Source of the DNA: Ichthyophis bannanicus
Lineage: Eukaryota > Chordata > Amphibia > Gymnophiona > Ichthyophiidae
Direction of reading: 5' to 3'
DNA length: 64,000 bases
NCBI GenBank assembly: GCA_033557465.1
Contig: CM066033.1
Coordinates: 383,725,289 to 383,789,288 of the forward strand
Below the pieces are notes generated by a model that had not been told where the DNA came from, searched no databases, and saw only the letters and a program-made list of their open reading frames with translations. Positions 10,630-22,375 of the stretch are shown one piece after another; position 1 is the first letter of the stretch; each line of letters opens with the position of its first letter. The position numbers were made by a program, and so were the translations under genes.

Positions 10630-12670
10630 AAGAAGATCCCAGTGGAGGAGAAACCTGAGGGGCTCTCCCAGGAAATAAGGGGGGAGGTGGCTGAGTCAGG
10701 TGGAGGCAGTAACCCTCCTTGACTACCCTCAGTGCCCAGGCATCGGTTGTGATGGGCACCCACCTCTGGGCACAGAGGGCCAGACCGTCCCCCTGTGGGC
10801 TGCTGATCTCCTTGGGGTAAAGAGATTATGCTGAAGGAGTCAAAAGATACCCTGTGGCTGGGGCTTTGAAGCTTTATGCTCACGCAGGCCATGCCCATGT
10901 CCCTTGGCCTGCTGACCCTGTTGGGGAGCCAGGGAGGCCTCATAGGGTGGGTATTTCAGTAAGGAGCTCCATTCCTTGGGTAAAAAGCCTTTTTACCAGA
11001 GCCCTTCTGTCAGGGAGGGGCAGTGGTCTTCTTGGGGAGCCTGGTCCTTGTTATGAACTCTGTCTCTAGCTCGGCAGCCTTGTTGGTTATGGGTTTGCCG
11101 ACGACGTTTTCCCCCTGGAATGGGACAGCAGCCAAATTTGTCCTGAACCCACCACTTGAGGTCAGACGACTGAAGCCAAGCCTGGTGGCATGTACCGATG
11201 TGGCTACCCAGGCCGCCAACTCGAACCCATTATAGGCTGCTCCAAATTTGTCTAGAGCACTCACAGACAGCCTTGGACAGGCTCTTGAACCACTGCAAAA
11301 GGTTCCTCGGAGAGACCAGCCGAGAACCCAGCAAGGTCCTTTGCCAGGTCTCTCAAGTATATGCCCATGTACAACTGGTAGGCCTGGACCTCGCAGATGA
11401 ACATTGAGCCCTGGAAGCACTTCCTGCTGAGGGCATCCAAGGTGTGGGCCTCCCTGCCTGGGGGCACCAAGGAGTGCATCTTTTGGCTTTTCAGCCAACA
11501 CATGGCCGACTCCACCACCATGGAATTGTGCAGTAGTTGTGATTTCTGGAAGCCCAGGCTCTGGTGGACCCAATACATGAGCCATTACAGGATCAGAGGA
11601 ATGGGCAGCATAAGCGATTCCCAAGGAGGGGCCTCATACTGGAGGATCTCCAGCTTGTCTACCCGAGAGTTCTCCGACTCAGTCGGGAACGCCAGGGTCT
11701 TCGACATGTCCTTGACAAAGTCCAAGAACCCCATAGCCTCCGGTGGGGACCGCCTCAGAGGTTCTGAGACTGGGGAATCGGAAGGGACATTGAGATAGCA
11801 ACAGGTATCAGGAGACTCCTCATCCTCTGTCTCCCATTCAGAGTACTCTGAGGATGACTCGTAGGCGGGCTGCTCCGTGAGCTTCGAGGCCTGAAGCCTT
11901 GCGGTCAGACCCCTGACAGACACTCTGGGGATGATAGAGGTCCCGTTGAGCGGGACACCGAGCATGACCTCGGCCAGGGATAGACTCTGCCTCTGGGGAA
12001 GTCTTGGACATGGAATGCCTGGTGGTCGGGGCAGATGAACTGTATGTGCCGGACAACAGCACCCACTGCTGGTCCATGAAGGCATACTGCGCTCCAGGGC
12101 CACCATTCTGGACTCCAGGCCAGAAGGTTCCGCAGTCTTTGGTAGACACTGAGGGGCTTGGGCCTGATGCCAGCTCCCCCAAAGGGGAATCTGACAAGGA
12201 CTGTCTGGTGAACAAGGCCAGTCTGCGGCCAGGTCCTTCCGGGAGACCTTGGCAGGTCTCTCCTTTTCCAACACCTTGGACAAGTGCCTCAGACTGCGGG
12301 ACCAAGCCGGGGCCCAGGAGGTTCCCAGCTGGTTAGAACCATCCAAGGACACCGCCTTAAAGGGTTGTTTCTTCTTCCTGTGTTTTCCTCAAGGGAGAAC
12401 CCCTCTCTGAGGACCCATGACAACACTCGGGTTCAGAGAGCTCTTCCTGAAATGTTGGGGCCTCAGATAAGGCCCTGCCTTTCAGAGGAATCGGGGAAGA
12501 ACTTATCGTGCTCCTGCTGGTGGCTCTTCAGGGCCTTGCCGGACATCATTTCGCAGAGACTGCAGGCCACCAGGTTATGGTCTGGCCCAAGGCAATGCAG
12601 GCAGCAATCATGTGTGTCAGTTAAGGACATTTTAGAGCAATCACACTTTTTAAAGCCACTGGCAGCCGTA
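10630..12670 (-). pseudogene. B2 gag-like protein (broken)
   Basis: Collinear with the B1 and B3 gag. The N-terminal zinc module (HDCCLHCLGPDH) is at about 12660-12580. At the expected start (12668-12670) the ATG is replaced by ACG. The middle is acidic, and the C-terminal part (11010-11624) has the Lys-rich tail and a segment like the KVWASLP-opposite strand region of B3. Several frameshifts. Confidence 0.55.
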
Positions 12671-12899
12671 GGGGAAAAAAGTACCCCTGCAAAGTTGAAG
12701 ACTCTGGGCTGCCAGCTGGGAAAAAAAGGCGTGAAGGTGCCAGAAAATAAAAGAATGAGGACTATAAAAATGGACTTAACTCGATGCCAAGGATGGGAGG
12801 ATGGGAAGAGTACCAGTGCAAGACCAGAGTAGAGTTGAAAAACTAAATCAACTTTTTCCAGGGGAAAGACAGCATCTGAAGGGCTCCGTGGAAAAAAAG

Positions 12900-13050
12900 A
12901 GACTGAGCAAGATGGCACCCTTGGGAAGGGATTGCACATGCATGGTGTCATCTCCCAAAGGCTTTAAGCTGGGGTGATGCTTCCACGAGAGCTCCGTCGG
13001 TGCCGATGTCACCCATATGTGAGGACTGACTTCCTGCTTGTTCCCGGAGA
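12900..13050 (-). repeat. B2 5' inverted terminal repeat
   Basis: Reverse-complement partner of 7144-7300, ending in CCCGGAGA near 13050. The B0 recombinase sequence resumes directly after it. Confidence 0.7.
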
Positions 13051-14040
13051 ACTTATAGAACCTAGTTATATATGGTGCTCTGCCACCAGGCCTGGAGTTT
13101 GCTCACCTTTCAAGCAAAAGGTGAAGGCCACCAGGATGGTCACTTTCCAAGACAGGTATCTCAGGTGGCAAGTGGCTCGAATGGTGGTTTAGTGAGCTGA
13201 GAAACCACCACATTGAGGTCCCAATTCTGCTGCAGGAGGGGGGAGCTTGGCTAACAGGAGGCCCTAGAAGAACCTGAAAAAGAGACGGCTGAGGGGGAGG
13301 TATGATAGAGGTCTATAATTGAATGAATGGAATGGAACGGGTAAACAAATTGATTGTTTATGTAATCAGAATATAAAAAGACTAGGGGACATGTAATGAA
13401 GCTACAGGATAATCTATTTAAGACTAATAAGAGAAATATTTTTTCACCAACATGTAATCAAACTCTGGAATTTGTTACCAGAGGATGTAGTAAAAGCTGT
13501 TAGTGTAGCTGGGTTTAAAAAAGGTTTGGACGAGTTCCTGGAGAAAAGGTCCATAAACCATTATTAAAAAGGGACCCAGGATATCACTGCTTGACCCAAT
13601 ACAAACATTGAGGAACCTGTGTCTTTTGGGGAGACTGCTAGGTACTTATGACCTAGACTGGCCACTGTTGGAAACAGGATACTGGGCTCGATGGTTCTTG
13701 GCCTGACCCAGTATGGCATATCTTATGTTCCTATGTAACCTAGAGACCAGGGGCTGGCTAGAGAGGGGCTGTCCCTCGATAGGGTGGTGGTGCATGGCTA
13801 TGGCGCTCAGATGCACCCTCCGAGTAGGATTTCAGTCCAGTGTGCGGTAGGCACAGTAGATAACGAAGAACCAGTTGCACATGACAGGAGAAGGGATTCT
13901 CCTTCTCCACACACCAGAGAACCGTCTCCACTTAAAGGCATAGGCCCACCTGGTGGAGGGTTTGAGAGGCCAGTAGGATCTCCTCGACTTCCCCCTGGAA
14001 GATTGAAGGTGGCCGGTGCTACCCTTTCAGCAGCCATGCT
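13051..14040 (-). pseudogene. B0 recombinase, N-terminal part (interrupted)
   Basis: Continues B0 recombinase sequence from 7143 after the B2 insertion. Interrupted by a CR1 tail at 13283-13738. Collinear with B1 2000-2493, including the region coding the core-binding domain. No open frame of useful length. Confidence 0.6.
13283..13738 (+). repeat. CR1/L3-like LINE 3' end
   Basis: Begins with codons for KRRLRGRYDRGL, which resembles the conserved end of CR1 ORF2 (RLRGD-type box). It is followed by a 3' UTR and ends in a TTATGTTCCTATG tail of the octamer kind typical of CR1. 5'-truncated, as usual for LINEs. Inserted in the B0 recombinase. Confidence 0.7.
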
Positions 14041-15690
14041 ATAGTGACCCCTAGTTGGGGTGTAGAAGAGAGCCTTCCTCCTAGGACAGGAGATCCAGGG
14101 CCCATCCCAATGGGACTGAGTGCCCCGAAAGGGATAGCAACAGAGGGAACCAGGGTTGCCTGGGGCACCAGGGTGCAATCAGTATGACTGACACCCCCCT
14201 TGCTCTGGACTTTGAAGAGGGTTTTGATGACTGGAGTGGGGTCAGGGTCAGTGGGACCACATAACAGGCCCTCTGACCATGGGATCAGGAAAGCATCTGC
14301 CACCACTCTCCCTGGGTGTGGTTGGTGCAAGCAGAAGCGTGGTAAGATGCATTGTCCAGTGAGGCAAAACGAGGTCTATTACAGGCCTGCCCCAGTGGTG
14401 GAATAGTTGCTTCATTACCCTGGGATTCGAGCGTCACTTGTGTGGGCAAAGGACTCTGCTCAGCCTGTCTGCTAAAAACAATTGTCCTAGCCCGACAAAT
14501 ATACCACTCGCAGGAGCATGCCGTTAGCACACTGCGAAGGAAAGAAGGGCCACCACCTCATGGCATTGGGAGTAAAAGCCTGTGCCCCATTTGTTAATAT
14601 AAAATATGGCCACCTGGTTGTCCATCTGGATCAGCACAGGTTGGTGCTGCAGGCAGTGGAGGAATGCTCAGAGCCAGGAAGACTGCCTTGAGTTAGAGAA
14701 GATTAAATCTGCAAAAAAGTGACTCCTCCTGGGACCAGCTGCCTTGCATGCAATAGTCCCCGCAATACACCCCCCCCCCCAACCCAGGAGAGAGAGGTGT
14801 CTTGTCAGGGTCCTCTATGGTGCAGGTGCCTGTAATGGCATTCCTGCCTGCAGGTGGTGCAGGTTTTGCCACAGAGGGACTCCACCAGTTGGCAGGTGAA
14901 TGACTGTCGGTAGTGTTGCACCTGTCAGTTGTATGAGGCGGTCTGCCCTTTCCCTTGGGAGGACAGCCTTGACCTATAGTGTTTCCAACTGCACCCCTAT
15001 GAACTCCAGACTTTGGTTTGGAGTAAGATGGAACTTGGGATAGTTGATGACAAACCCAAGGTGCTGCAGCAGGAGGGATGTATGCTCTGCGGCCTGCCTA
15101 ACCTCCAAGGCCATACTGCCCCCGATTAGCCATTCGTCCAGGTAGGAGAAGACAAAGACCCCTTGCAGGCACAAGTAAGCAGCTACCACCGCCAAGCATT
15201 TGTTAAAGACCCTTGGTGAGGAGGCCAGGCTGAAGGGCAGCACTCTGTACCAGTAGTGCCCTCCCACCACAAACCGTAGGTACTGCCTGTGGAGGGTTGG
15301 ATCAGGATGCGAGTGCACACATCCTTTAGGTCCAAGGAGCACAGCCAATCTTCCTGGTGGAGGTAAGACAGCAGTTCCAAGAGAGCATCTTGAACGTCTC
15401 CCTCACCAGAAACTTGTTCAAGTTTCACAGGTCTAATATGGGCCAGAAGCCCCCTGTTCTTTTGGGGACAAGGAAATACCTTGAGTAAAAGCCCATCCCC
15501 CACTGATGCTTGGGTACAGGCTCCACAGCATTGTCCCTGAGCAGACCTGTGAGCTCAGAGCAGAGGGGTCTGGTGAAGGAGAGATCACACTGGCTCTCCT
15601 AAAAAGAACCTGGGTGATATTTGTAACTGGAGGAGGTAGCCCTCCTTTACCACCTGCAGCATCCACTAGTCTGAGGTGATCTTGGCCCAC
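14041..15690 (-). pseudogene. B0 reverse transcriptase-RNase H (broken)
   Basis: RT frame at 14974-15348 keeps FSLASSPRVFNKC and a YLDEW box, in which the second catalytic Asp is replaced by Glu. The frame at 15183-15503 covers the LCSLDLKDV motif. RNase H and the post-RNase H domain (14019-14330) are fragmentary. It is an old, inactive copy. Confidence 0.65.
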
Positions 15691-16274
15691 CTGTGGGCAA
15701 AGAGTGCAAGGCAGCCCACTGTGAACGGCAAATGGTCTCCCGGAGGGGAGGCTCCCCCCCCCCCCCCCCGGGCTTCTGAGCTCCTTGATCCTGCCTTAGG
15801 GCGAGAATCTTGTTGCTGGCCTGAAGAGGACTGGTATCAGTGACTAAGTTCCTTCTCCCCAAGGGTTTCTTGCAGGGAAAGGAAGAGGTCATCTTTGAGA
15901 GCCTCTGGCAGATCACTTTGGATTCTATCTTGGCCACCTTGTCGGCCATGGGTTTGCTGAACAAGTTCTCACCAGTACAGGGGACGTCAAGCAGCTTGTC
16001 CTAGACCCACAGCTCGGGGTTCTGAGGACTGTAGCCAAGCTTGGCATTCAGCCCTGATGCCAGCCGCTATGAGCCGCTGACTCTAATCTGTCGTAGGTCA
16101 CCCAGAAGAGGAACTTTGAGCAGTCCTTGATCCCAGAGGTCAGAGCTTGGAACCGATTGAGAGGTTCCCCGGTCAACCCAGCTGAGAACCCAGACAACTC
16201 CTGGGTCAGGGCCTTCAAATACATACCTATGTGCTCATAGGCCTGGATCTGACACCCCAGAATCAAACCATGGT

Positions 16275-16636
16275 AGCAGCTCCTTACTACCTTTCCTCTC
16301 TATTTCTCCCTATACCCCCTCTCAGAGTTCTGCTCTTCTGGCAAATTGTTTCTATTGCTAACTTCAGACTTTGCTCCTTTCATCTTACACATGGAATAAA
16401 ACTACCAGAGTCTGTATGTCAGGAGCCTTCACTGACCCTTTTCAAATCCAGGCTGAAAACTCAACTCTTCGCTTCCAGATCTCGACTCACCTGATCTCCT
16501 TGTGTTTCCCTTGTTTTATCTGTCTTGACTAGATTGTAAGCTCTGATGAGCAGGGACCATCTCTTACATGTCTGTACAGCGCTGCGAACATCTTTTAATG
16601 CTATACAAATGCTCAGCAGTAGTAGTACTACTTGCA
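16275..16636 (+). repeat. L2-like LINE 3' end
   Basis: Codes for a C-terminal RT tail (LFKSRLKTQLF, typical of the end of L2/CR1-group ORF2). The 3' UTR contains ATTGTAAGCTCTGATGAGCA and GTACAGCGCTGCG and ends in AGTAGTAGTAC repeats. A second, interrupted copy of the same tail lies on the minus strand between 42500 and 50280. Confidence 0.7.
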
Positions 16637-16814
16637 CCCAAGGGTGTCGAGGGCTCTAACATCTCTGCTGGGGGGAGGGGGGGGGGGGAGAGAAAAAAAA
16701 AAAAAACACGACAGAGGAGTAAGTCTGACTTGAATTTTTGCATAGTTGACTCGACAACCCTGGAGTTAATGTGGGAGTTGGGGCTTGTGGGACCCTGGCC
16801 CCTTCCTGATGTGG

Positions 16815-17279
16815 GAGTCCAATATAAAACGTGGTATATTGGAAGGAAACCTTTATTTCTCAAAATACATGCCCAGTTGCCCAACACAGGCTGTGTTATG
16901 AATCTTTCTTCATCAGGGGGATACAGGCATACTATATATATATAAATACATGAATAATAAATAATTAAAACATTTCATAAAAAATATATAATCATAAAGT
17001 TAAAATTATAAACTAATTACATTAAATATAAACAAGTAAAATGTTGGAATGCCCAAAAGAAATAATAGCATAAACACCAATCCCTTAGCCAATTTATACA
17101 TGTTCCGTTTTGAAGAAATATTTTTAAAAGATCACGCTTTTAAACCTAACATTAAACTTTGGATACGATATATTGATGATATTTTAATTATTTGGGATGG
17201 TAGTGTAGAATCACTTACCAAGTTTAATGTATGGATTAATGATTTGGACAATCATTTACGATTTCAGCTTACATATGAC
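16815..17279 (+). mobile_element. Penelope-like element fragment
   Basis: Short piece of a Penelope-like retroelement. Left part (16815-17040) is terminal-repeat sequence in inverted orientation; on the minus strand it reads CCCTGATGAAG near 16920, a decayed hammerhead-type region. Right part (17049-17279) codes a degenerate RT core with ANLYMFRFEEIF and the catalytic RYIDDILIIWDG box. Inserted in the B0 gag, which resumes at about 17280. Confidence 0.7.
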
Positions 17280-18194
17280 TTCAAGACCTGGACCAGGGCC
17301 ATGGACTTACCAGAGGCTTGTTGCATTTGGATCACAGCTTGATGATTGGGATGCCCCTGAAGTTGGGAGTCCAGTCATCGTGACAAATGATGCAGATGAA
17401 CCTACCATCATTGCCTGCTGCATAGCAATGATGTTCTGCTCCTTGACTGCCATCCTGGATTCCAAGACAGAAAGCTATACAGCTTTTGGCACGGGCACCG
17501 AGGATCTTGGGCCCTGCACCAGCACGCTTGCAAGTGCGTCTTCGACAAGAACTAAGGCCTCAAGGACCCTCAGTCTCTGCCGGCCGAGGCATCCTTCCTG
17601 AGGACCTTGGTGGGTATGTTTCTTGGAGTCATTTTTAGTCCCTCCAGGCAGTCTTACCGGGTTTCTCCAGTAGAAGCAATTTGACAGACTTTGGACCCCG
17701 AGCAGAAAAAGAAGAAATCCCTGAGGTCTTTTCGGAGGACCCACTACCATGGGTCTCAAAGGACACGCAGCCCTCTCGGGAAGTGCTGGGCTTGCAGCTC
17801 AGCATTGGGGAGGCTGGTGCAGAGTCAGACCTGGGGAATAGTTTCTCCTGCAACTCCAAACTCTATTGGTTTTAGGTGTCATGGTCTGGCACAGGTTGCA
17901 GGAGGAGCTATCATGGTCCAGTCCCAGGCAGCGTAATCAGCAGTCAGTCATCGGTGTCATGGTTTGAGTGCAGCAGTCACATTTTTTGAACCCACCGGGG
18001 ACATGATAGGGGAACACCCAGCCAGAGTCAATGACCCCCAAGGTGAGAAAAGGCACGAATGCTGGTCAAGACAAGTGCCAGGCCCAATGCCAGCTTGAGG
18101 CAGGAAGAGGAACCGGCACACAAATCAGGAAAAGCTAAAATCTTGAGGATATAGTAAGTATTTTTTCTGGGGAAATTGGACCGTCAGTTGGGCT

Positions 18195-18372
18195 CTCTGG
18201 AAAAAAAGGAGACTGAGCAAGGTGGCACCCTTGGGTAGGCAAGGGGACCATGCATGCATAGTAGTATGTCCCAAAGCCTTTCATTGAAAGCTGGGGAAAT
18301 GCTCCGCATGGGTTCCATCAGCGCCAACGTCACCCATATACGAGGGCTGACTTCCTACTTGTTCTTGGAGAA
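18195..18372 (-). repeat. B0 5' inverted terminal repeat
   Basis: Partner of 469-650. Contains the family B ITR core with AAAGCTGGGGAAATGCTCC and ends in TTCTTGGAGAA. Followed directly by A0 gag sequence. Confidence 0.7.
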
Positions 18373-19160
18373 CATGTCCTCTAGTGGCTCATCCTCCAGT
18401 GGCACTTCTGACACATTAAGGGCGCTTAGCAAATGCATCATCAAGGCTGCCAGCTCCTCTCAACACAAGACCCAGACAATCCTTGCCTCGTCTCCCTGCG
18501 GGATCTCTCCTTCAAGCTCAGCATACTCCTCTCCCCTATCCATGCCATTTCTGAGTCTCCTTGGCAGCAGCTCCCAAACCAGTCAGTGGAATGTGGCTCT
18601 CATGTCAGGCTCCCGCCTCTACACTGAATCCAGTAAGGGAGAAATGAGTGTGAGGGAGGGTGGGGATCTCCTGACACATGCTCTGCTGGCATTGAGTCCC
18701 CTGAGGCACGAATGGCAGGCCTTGAACTAGAGCAGATTCTCACCCCTTACTGGGTTTAGAAATCGCCGCTTTTGGGAGATCACTGCCCAGCCCCTCCAGA
18801 TAGTACCCTTTTCTCCATTTGCCTACCTTGCAGCAATTTTCCTATTTTCTTTTGTAAAGTTTAAACATACAAAACTGCTCAACCACCACTGTCCTACCTA
18901 AAAAGGCAAATCTTCCTCTCAAAGAGTAATATCACCAGGACTGGAAAAAATCAATTGCTGTTAGGTGTTCTTCAATGAATCTTCTTTAGGGAGTCAGTCT
19001 CCATGCAGCTTGAGAAGTGCGAGTATACTTGGGATGGATAGGATGGCAACTGCCTATGAGGGGATGATGTCATCAGCCTAGACATACTCTAACTCCAAGC
19101 TGCTGGGTGAGCTGAGACTACCCACAGTTGCAGGAAGGGACTGGAGGGATAATAAGGAAT
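18373..19160 (-). pseudogene. DIRS A0 gag N-terminus and 5' ITR remnant
   Basis: Resumes A0 where position 468 stopped. The region around 18380-18550 aligns with the acidic Ser/Glu segment of the A4 gag (48340-48530). From about 18960 the sequence becomes untranslated leader, and 19085-19160 carries the family A terminal signature (CTCCAAGCTGCTGGGTGAG and GGGACTGGAGGGATAATAAG), which marks the A0 5' end. Confidence 0.6.
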
Positions 19161-19164
19161 GCGG

Positions 19165-19648
19165 TATTTGCCCTGTACTCCCTGCCTCACACTCATACCC
19201 CATTAACAAATTCAATACAGAGGTGGGAGCCTGACATGAGAGCTGCTGCCAAGAACACTTTGGGACCCACAAGCTTCCTCCTCCCAAAGAGCGAGCCCGT
19301 TCCAATGTTCTTTAAAGATAAAGAAAATAAAAGAGAACCAACTGCCTCAAGCAGCTTCCACTGCAGTTACTTTCCCCTGAATCAAAGGCTCCCTGCCACC
19401 ATCCAGCCAGGAGACTGTATAGGCTGCTCAAAAACTATATCTAAATTAATCAAAACAGAAAGTTTTAGTTATCCAACAGTGAGTCCAGAGCTCTATGTCA
19501 CCCATTCCAGCTGCTTGGAGACTTTGCTTACTGGGACTGGTAGGTTGTGCCAGCTGATTAAAGTACACAGATATCATCAAAAGATGACATGCTCAGTCTC
19601 CAAGCTGCAGGTGGGGGGTTGGGACTGGAATGGAGGGATAAGGAATTA
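19165..19648 (-). repeat. 5' end remnant of another family A DIRS copy
   Basis: A second family A end signature lies at 19585-19648 (CTCAGTCTCCAAGCTGCAGG, then GGAGGGATAAGGAATT). The 420 bases before it look like family A leader. Probably the element into which A0 inserted; its other parts are outside the window. No coding sequence seen. Confidence 0.45.
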
Positions 19649-19936
19649 AGTTTTGTATAGAAAGATGAACAAAGAGACTAACATACAATAGTTTTTAAAG
19701 ATATTTTAATGATGCCACCGTTGTTTAATACTGATATCAGCTTTGCAACAAAAAACCCCCTAAAGGATATAAAAAGTTAAGTTTGTTGGATTACTATATT
19801 TTTACACTTAATTTATATACATGCAAAAAGGTTAGACAACACAGTTAAAGAACAGAAATGGACTGGTTCAAGTGGTCGGGGGGGGGGGGGGGGAGGAAAG
19901 AAAAAGTAGCATCTTACAATTACATGTGAACAGTGA
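19649..19936. other. AT-rich single-copy-looking sequence with a 16-G tract
   Basis: No gene or known repeat recognised. The G tract is at 19878-19893. Because A1 inserts at 19937, this stretch was next to 40261 before that insertion and may be host 3' flank. Confidence 0.4.
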
Positions 19937-20166
19937 AATTAGACCTTACCCTGCTAGTTATCTGTCCTTAAGTTACTCCAGTCCAGTCCCCACTTGTGGG
20001 TTGTCACCTCTCACCAACAGCTTGGAGACTGATCATGTCACACTTTGAGCTTACCCTAGACGGACAGCTGGCACCTTCCACCAACTCCAGTATGCTATTG
20101 CCAAAGCAGACTCACAGGGGCAAAAATTAAGCAGAATCTTCTCTTCCATTTATATTTATAATTTTT
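19937..20166 (-). repeat. A1 3' inverted terminal repeat
   Basis: Begins GAAATTAGACCTTACC. Reverse complement occurs in the ICR at 26905-26935. Contains the family A core CTCCAGTCCAGTCCCC and CAGCTTGGAGACTGA. Confidence 0.65.
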
Positions 20167-20183
20167 TAAAATTTACTAAAATT
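20167..20183. repeat. L1 target-site duplication, left copy
   Basis: TAAAATTTACTAAAATT, identical to 26607-26623. Confidence 0.9.
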
Positions 20184-20338
20184 GAGTCCACGTGACGCAT
20201 GAGCGGGTGAAGACGTCTCTTCGCTCGCTCCGGGGCCGCCTTAAGATTCTAGCTTGAAATACTTACTTTTTGCCCCAATAACTGCACTGTACAGAGGGGA
20301 ACGTCTGTCTCCGGCGGGCGGCTGTTTAGATTTGCAAG

Positions 20339-21121
20339 ATGCCACCTCCGACTCGTAAAGAGAAGGAAAGAGAGAAGGGGTTGAGACCTAGCACACAGGC
20401 CATGCCTGCCCTGCCGCCCTCCTCGCCGAGTAAAGACAGCATAGAGTCAGCAACGGAGGAGCTGGCGAGAGAGGTGGTGAGACAGCTGGATCCAAAATTT
20501 GACCAGATTCTGTCGAAATTAGAAAACATGGGCGCGTCGCTGATGGAATTGAACCAGAGAATAGAGGAGCTGGAGAGCCGCGTGGCCGCGGTGGAGGACG
20601 ACGAGGGCTGGCACTCTCGGGGGCTTGAGAACACGAGGTCTCAGATGGAGAGCCTGCAAGCCAAAGTTGATGACCTCGAGAACCGATCACGTCGAAACAT
20701 CAGACTGGTCGGCATTCCGGAGACTACTACTGATCCACAACTGGTGCCTCTGAGCGAGCAGTGGCTCCCCAAGGCTTTGGGACTTGATGAATTGGTGGGA
20801 GACATTAAAGTGGAAAGGGCACACCGTGTTGGAGGGAAAATGGCAAATTGCCCTCGGCCCCGAGTGGTGATTGCCCGAATTCTTAACTTTGCCCACAAAG
20901 AGCGTCTGCTTCAGGCTTTCCGCCAGCACCGGCAGCTTGCCTTAGATAATCACCAGCTCCTCCTGTTTCAAGACTACTCCGCACTAGTCACCACGAAAAG
21001 GCGGGAGTTCACTCCGATATGTGCAGCCTTGTTTCAGCGCAATGTGCGGTTTTTGCCTTGGCATTTCCCGCTGTTCTACGGGTCTATAGCATGGGAAAGA
21101 CTCAGAGCTTTGAGACAGTGA
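20339..21121 (+). CDS. L1 ORF1 protein (RNA-binding chaperone)
   Basis: Open frame of 260 codons. The N-terminal 35 residues are basic and proline-rich, followed by an amphipathic coiled coil (about residues 45-120, heptads around LSKLENMGASLMELNQRIEE and LQAKVDDLENRS). The LENRSRRNIRLVGIPE box and the RRM-like domain follow (about 121-220, ERAHRV), then a short C-terminal domain with QDYS and RREFTPIC. This is the Transposase_22/L1 ORF1 layout: a trimeric nucleic-acid chaperone that coats L1 RNA in the cytoplasm. Shorter than mammalian ORF1p (about 340 aa). The start ATG follows a 155-bp leader. The frame is intact. Confidence 0.9.
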   Translation: MPPPTRKEKEREKGLRPSTQAMPALPPSSPSKDSIESATEELAREVVRQLDPKFDQILSKLENMGASLMELNQRIEELESRVAAVEDDEGWHSRGLENTRSQMESLQAKVDDLENRSRRNIRLVGIPETTTDPQLVPLSEQWLPKALGLDELVGDIKVERAHRVGGKMANCPRPRVVIARILNFAHKERLLQAFRQHRQLALDNHQLLLFQDYSALVTTKRREFTPICAALFQRNVRFLPWHFPLFYGSIAWERLRALRQ

Positions 21122-22375
21122 AAGCAGCCCAGGCCTTCCTGAAGGAGTTGGAGAGGAGTGGACCGCCGCAGCAAGAGGGGGAACCAGAGCAGAGCCAGGC
21201 CTCTGGCCGGTGAGAAGGACCGCCTTGCTACCTGGTTGCGTTACTGCTGGTGACCGCGAGCACCTCGGCCCCGATTCCGGGCAGGGACAATGACTGTGCT
21301 CATGGCGCACTGGGGCTTCATTGACTGTTCTGGTGCATGGAGCCTGGTGCGCCACACTGGCAGCGGCTTGCTTCTGGACTTGCGGTCCCTGGACTGTAGG
21401 CGTGCAGTCAATATGATGGCGGACGCACTGTGCATAGCTGCAGACCTTGGCCTGGCAATCTCCCGCGTATTCCTAATACCCCTGCTATGGTCTTGCTTGG
21501 CGGGGGGCTCTTATTCCCGGTGCACCAATATCCCACTATGTTTTTATTTTTCTTTCTGTTTTTCCTTTCGGTGGTCCCTTCTTCTTTCCTTTCGGATTAT
21601 GTCTTTGCCTCCTGTTCGCTTTGTAACTCTTCCCTTCTAATACCTTTCTTTCTTTTTTTTTCTCTTGGTGCCACCCAGCTATCTTCTACCTTTTGTGTCC
21701 TGACTTTTTCTTTATAATCTATTTGAGTACTATTTCCGTGGCTTCTCTTCGGTCACGCCGAGGTATATGCACACTGTTAATATGCCATTTCTGTATTGTG
21801 CTGTGCAATGGACCTAGATAATCTTACCTAAGTTATTTGACATGCATGGGCTGTGCGAGGGGGGGTGGATTGGAGATGTTTGGGAGGGGGTGGTTTTCGG
21901 ATGTTTTTTCTGATGTGTTGGGCATTTAGTGTGCATATTGTTGACAGCGAGTGGGGCAGATGTTCTGAAGCATCGTGGTATACTGGGGAAATGTGGTGTA
22001 ACATAGCCCCGCAGGGGGAACTTGGGGCGGCCCCGCCTCGCGCGCGGCAGGGACTCCTCCATCAGCTATGGCAGCTGAGGATGGGATAGTGTATTTTTTT
22101 ACCAGGGGTTGGGGGGGGGGGGGGGGGGGGAAGAGTGGGGTAGGGGCTGGGGTGGAGTGGGGAGGAGTAGCGGCTAAGGCTGATGGGGGGGATGGGAGGG
22201 GGAGGGTACAACCACAGGCTGCGGAGAGTATTTCTGCGCGGAGGGCGGATTGGGGGAGGGTGTTAGCAGGGTCTCTTTCTAACCTCGATAAGGAGGACCC
22301 GAGGGTTGAGGCTGGGCAACCCTGGGTGACGCTGGAGCAGAGTAGTTTCCTGTGGCCTGCGGTAGATGTGGGGTA
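21122..22375 (+). other. L1 inter-ORF spacer
   Basis: 1.25 kb without a supported gene. Contains pyrimidine-rich sequence (21540-21720), a run of 20 G at 22111-22130 and purine-rich GGGGTGGAG repeats. A 409-codon antisense frame here is a shadow of the composition. Confidence 0.6.

Larger units (their letters stand above)
7144..13050 (-). mobile_element. DIRS-type retrotransposon B2 (family B), nested in B0
   Basis: Decayed 5.9-kb DIRS copy. Left end near 7144 and right end near 13050, deduced from the ICR at 7385-7470, which joins complements of both ends. Gene order in minus direction is gag, RT-RNase H, YR. B0 recombinase sequence is continuous across the two flanks. A 440-bp insertion with its own duplication sits at 9001-9440. 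Ends are certain to a few bases only because the terminal bases have diverged. Confidence 0.8.
15647..18004 (-). pseudogene. B0 gag-like protein (broken, interrupted)
   Basis: Start near 18004 (MSPVGSKNV, equivalent to the MAASGFKKC start of B1, with zinc cysteines partly lost). Conserved central segment at 16048-16266 (MGMYLKALTQELSGFSAGL, matching the other B copies). Broken by an L2-like tail (16275-16636), a Penelope fragment (16815-17279) and a 16-C tract at 15754-15769. Confidence 0.55.
469..18372 (-). mobile_element. DIRS-type retrotransposon B0 (family B), interrupted
   Basis: Old minus-strand DIRS copy. Its 3' end (ITR plus ICR) is at 469-780 and its 5' ITR at about 18195-18372. It sits inside the gag of A0, which continues on both sides. 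Between the ends it keeps, in minus order, gag (about 18004 to 15690), RT-RNase H (15690 to 14041) and recombinase. The recombinase lies in three pieces at 14040-13739, 13282-13051 and 7143-6692. The gaps are filled by later insertions B1, B2, a CR1 tail, an L2-like tail and a Penelope fragment. All reading frames are broken. The piecewise collinearity with B1 and B3 on both sides of each insertion is direct evidence for nesting. Confidence 0.8.

Noticed and set aside
16890..16930. Hammerhead ribozyme in the first Penelope fragment
   Set aside because: CTGATGA is present, but the GAAA box is degraded (CATAAC), so the core is not complete.
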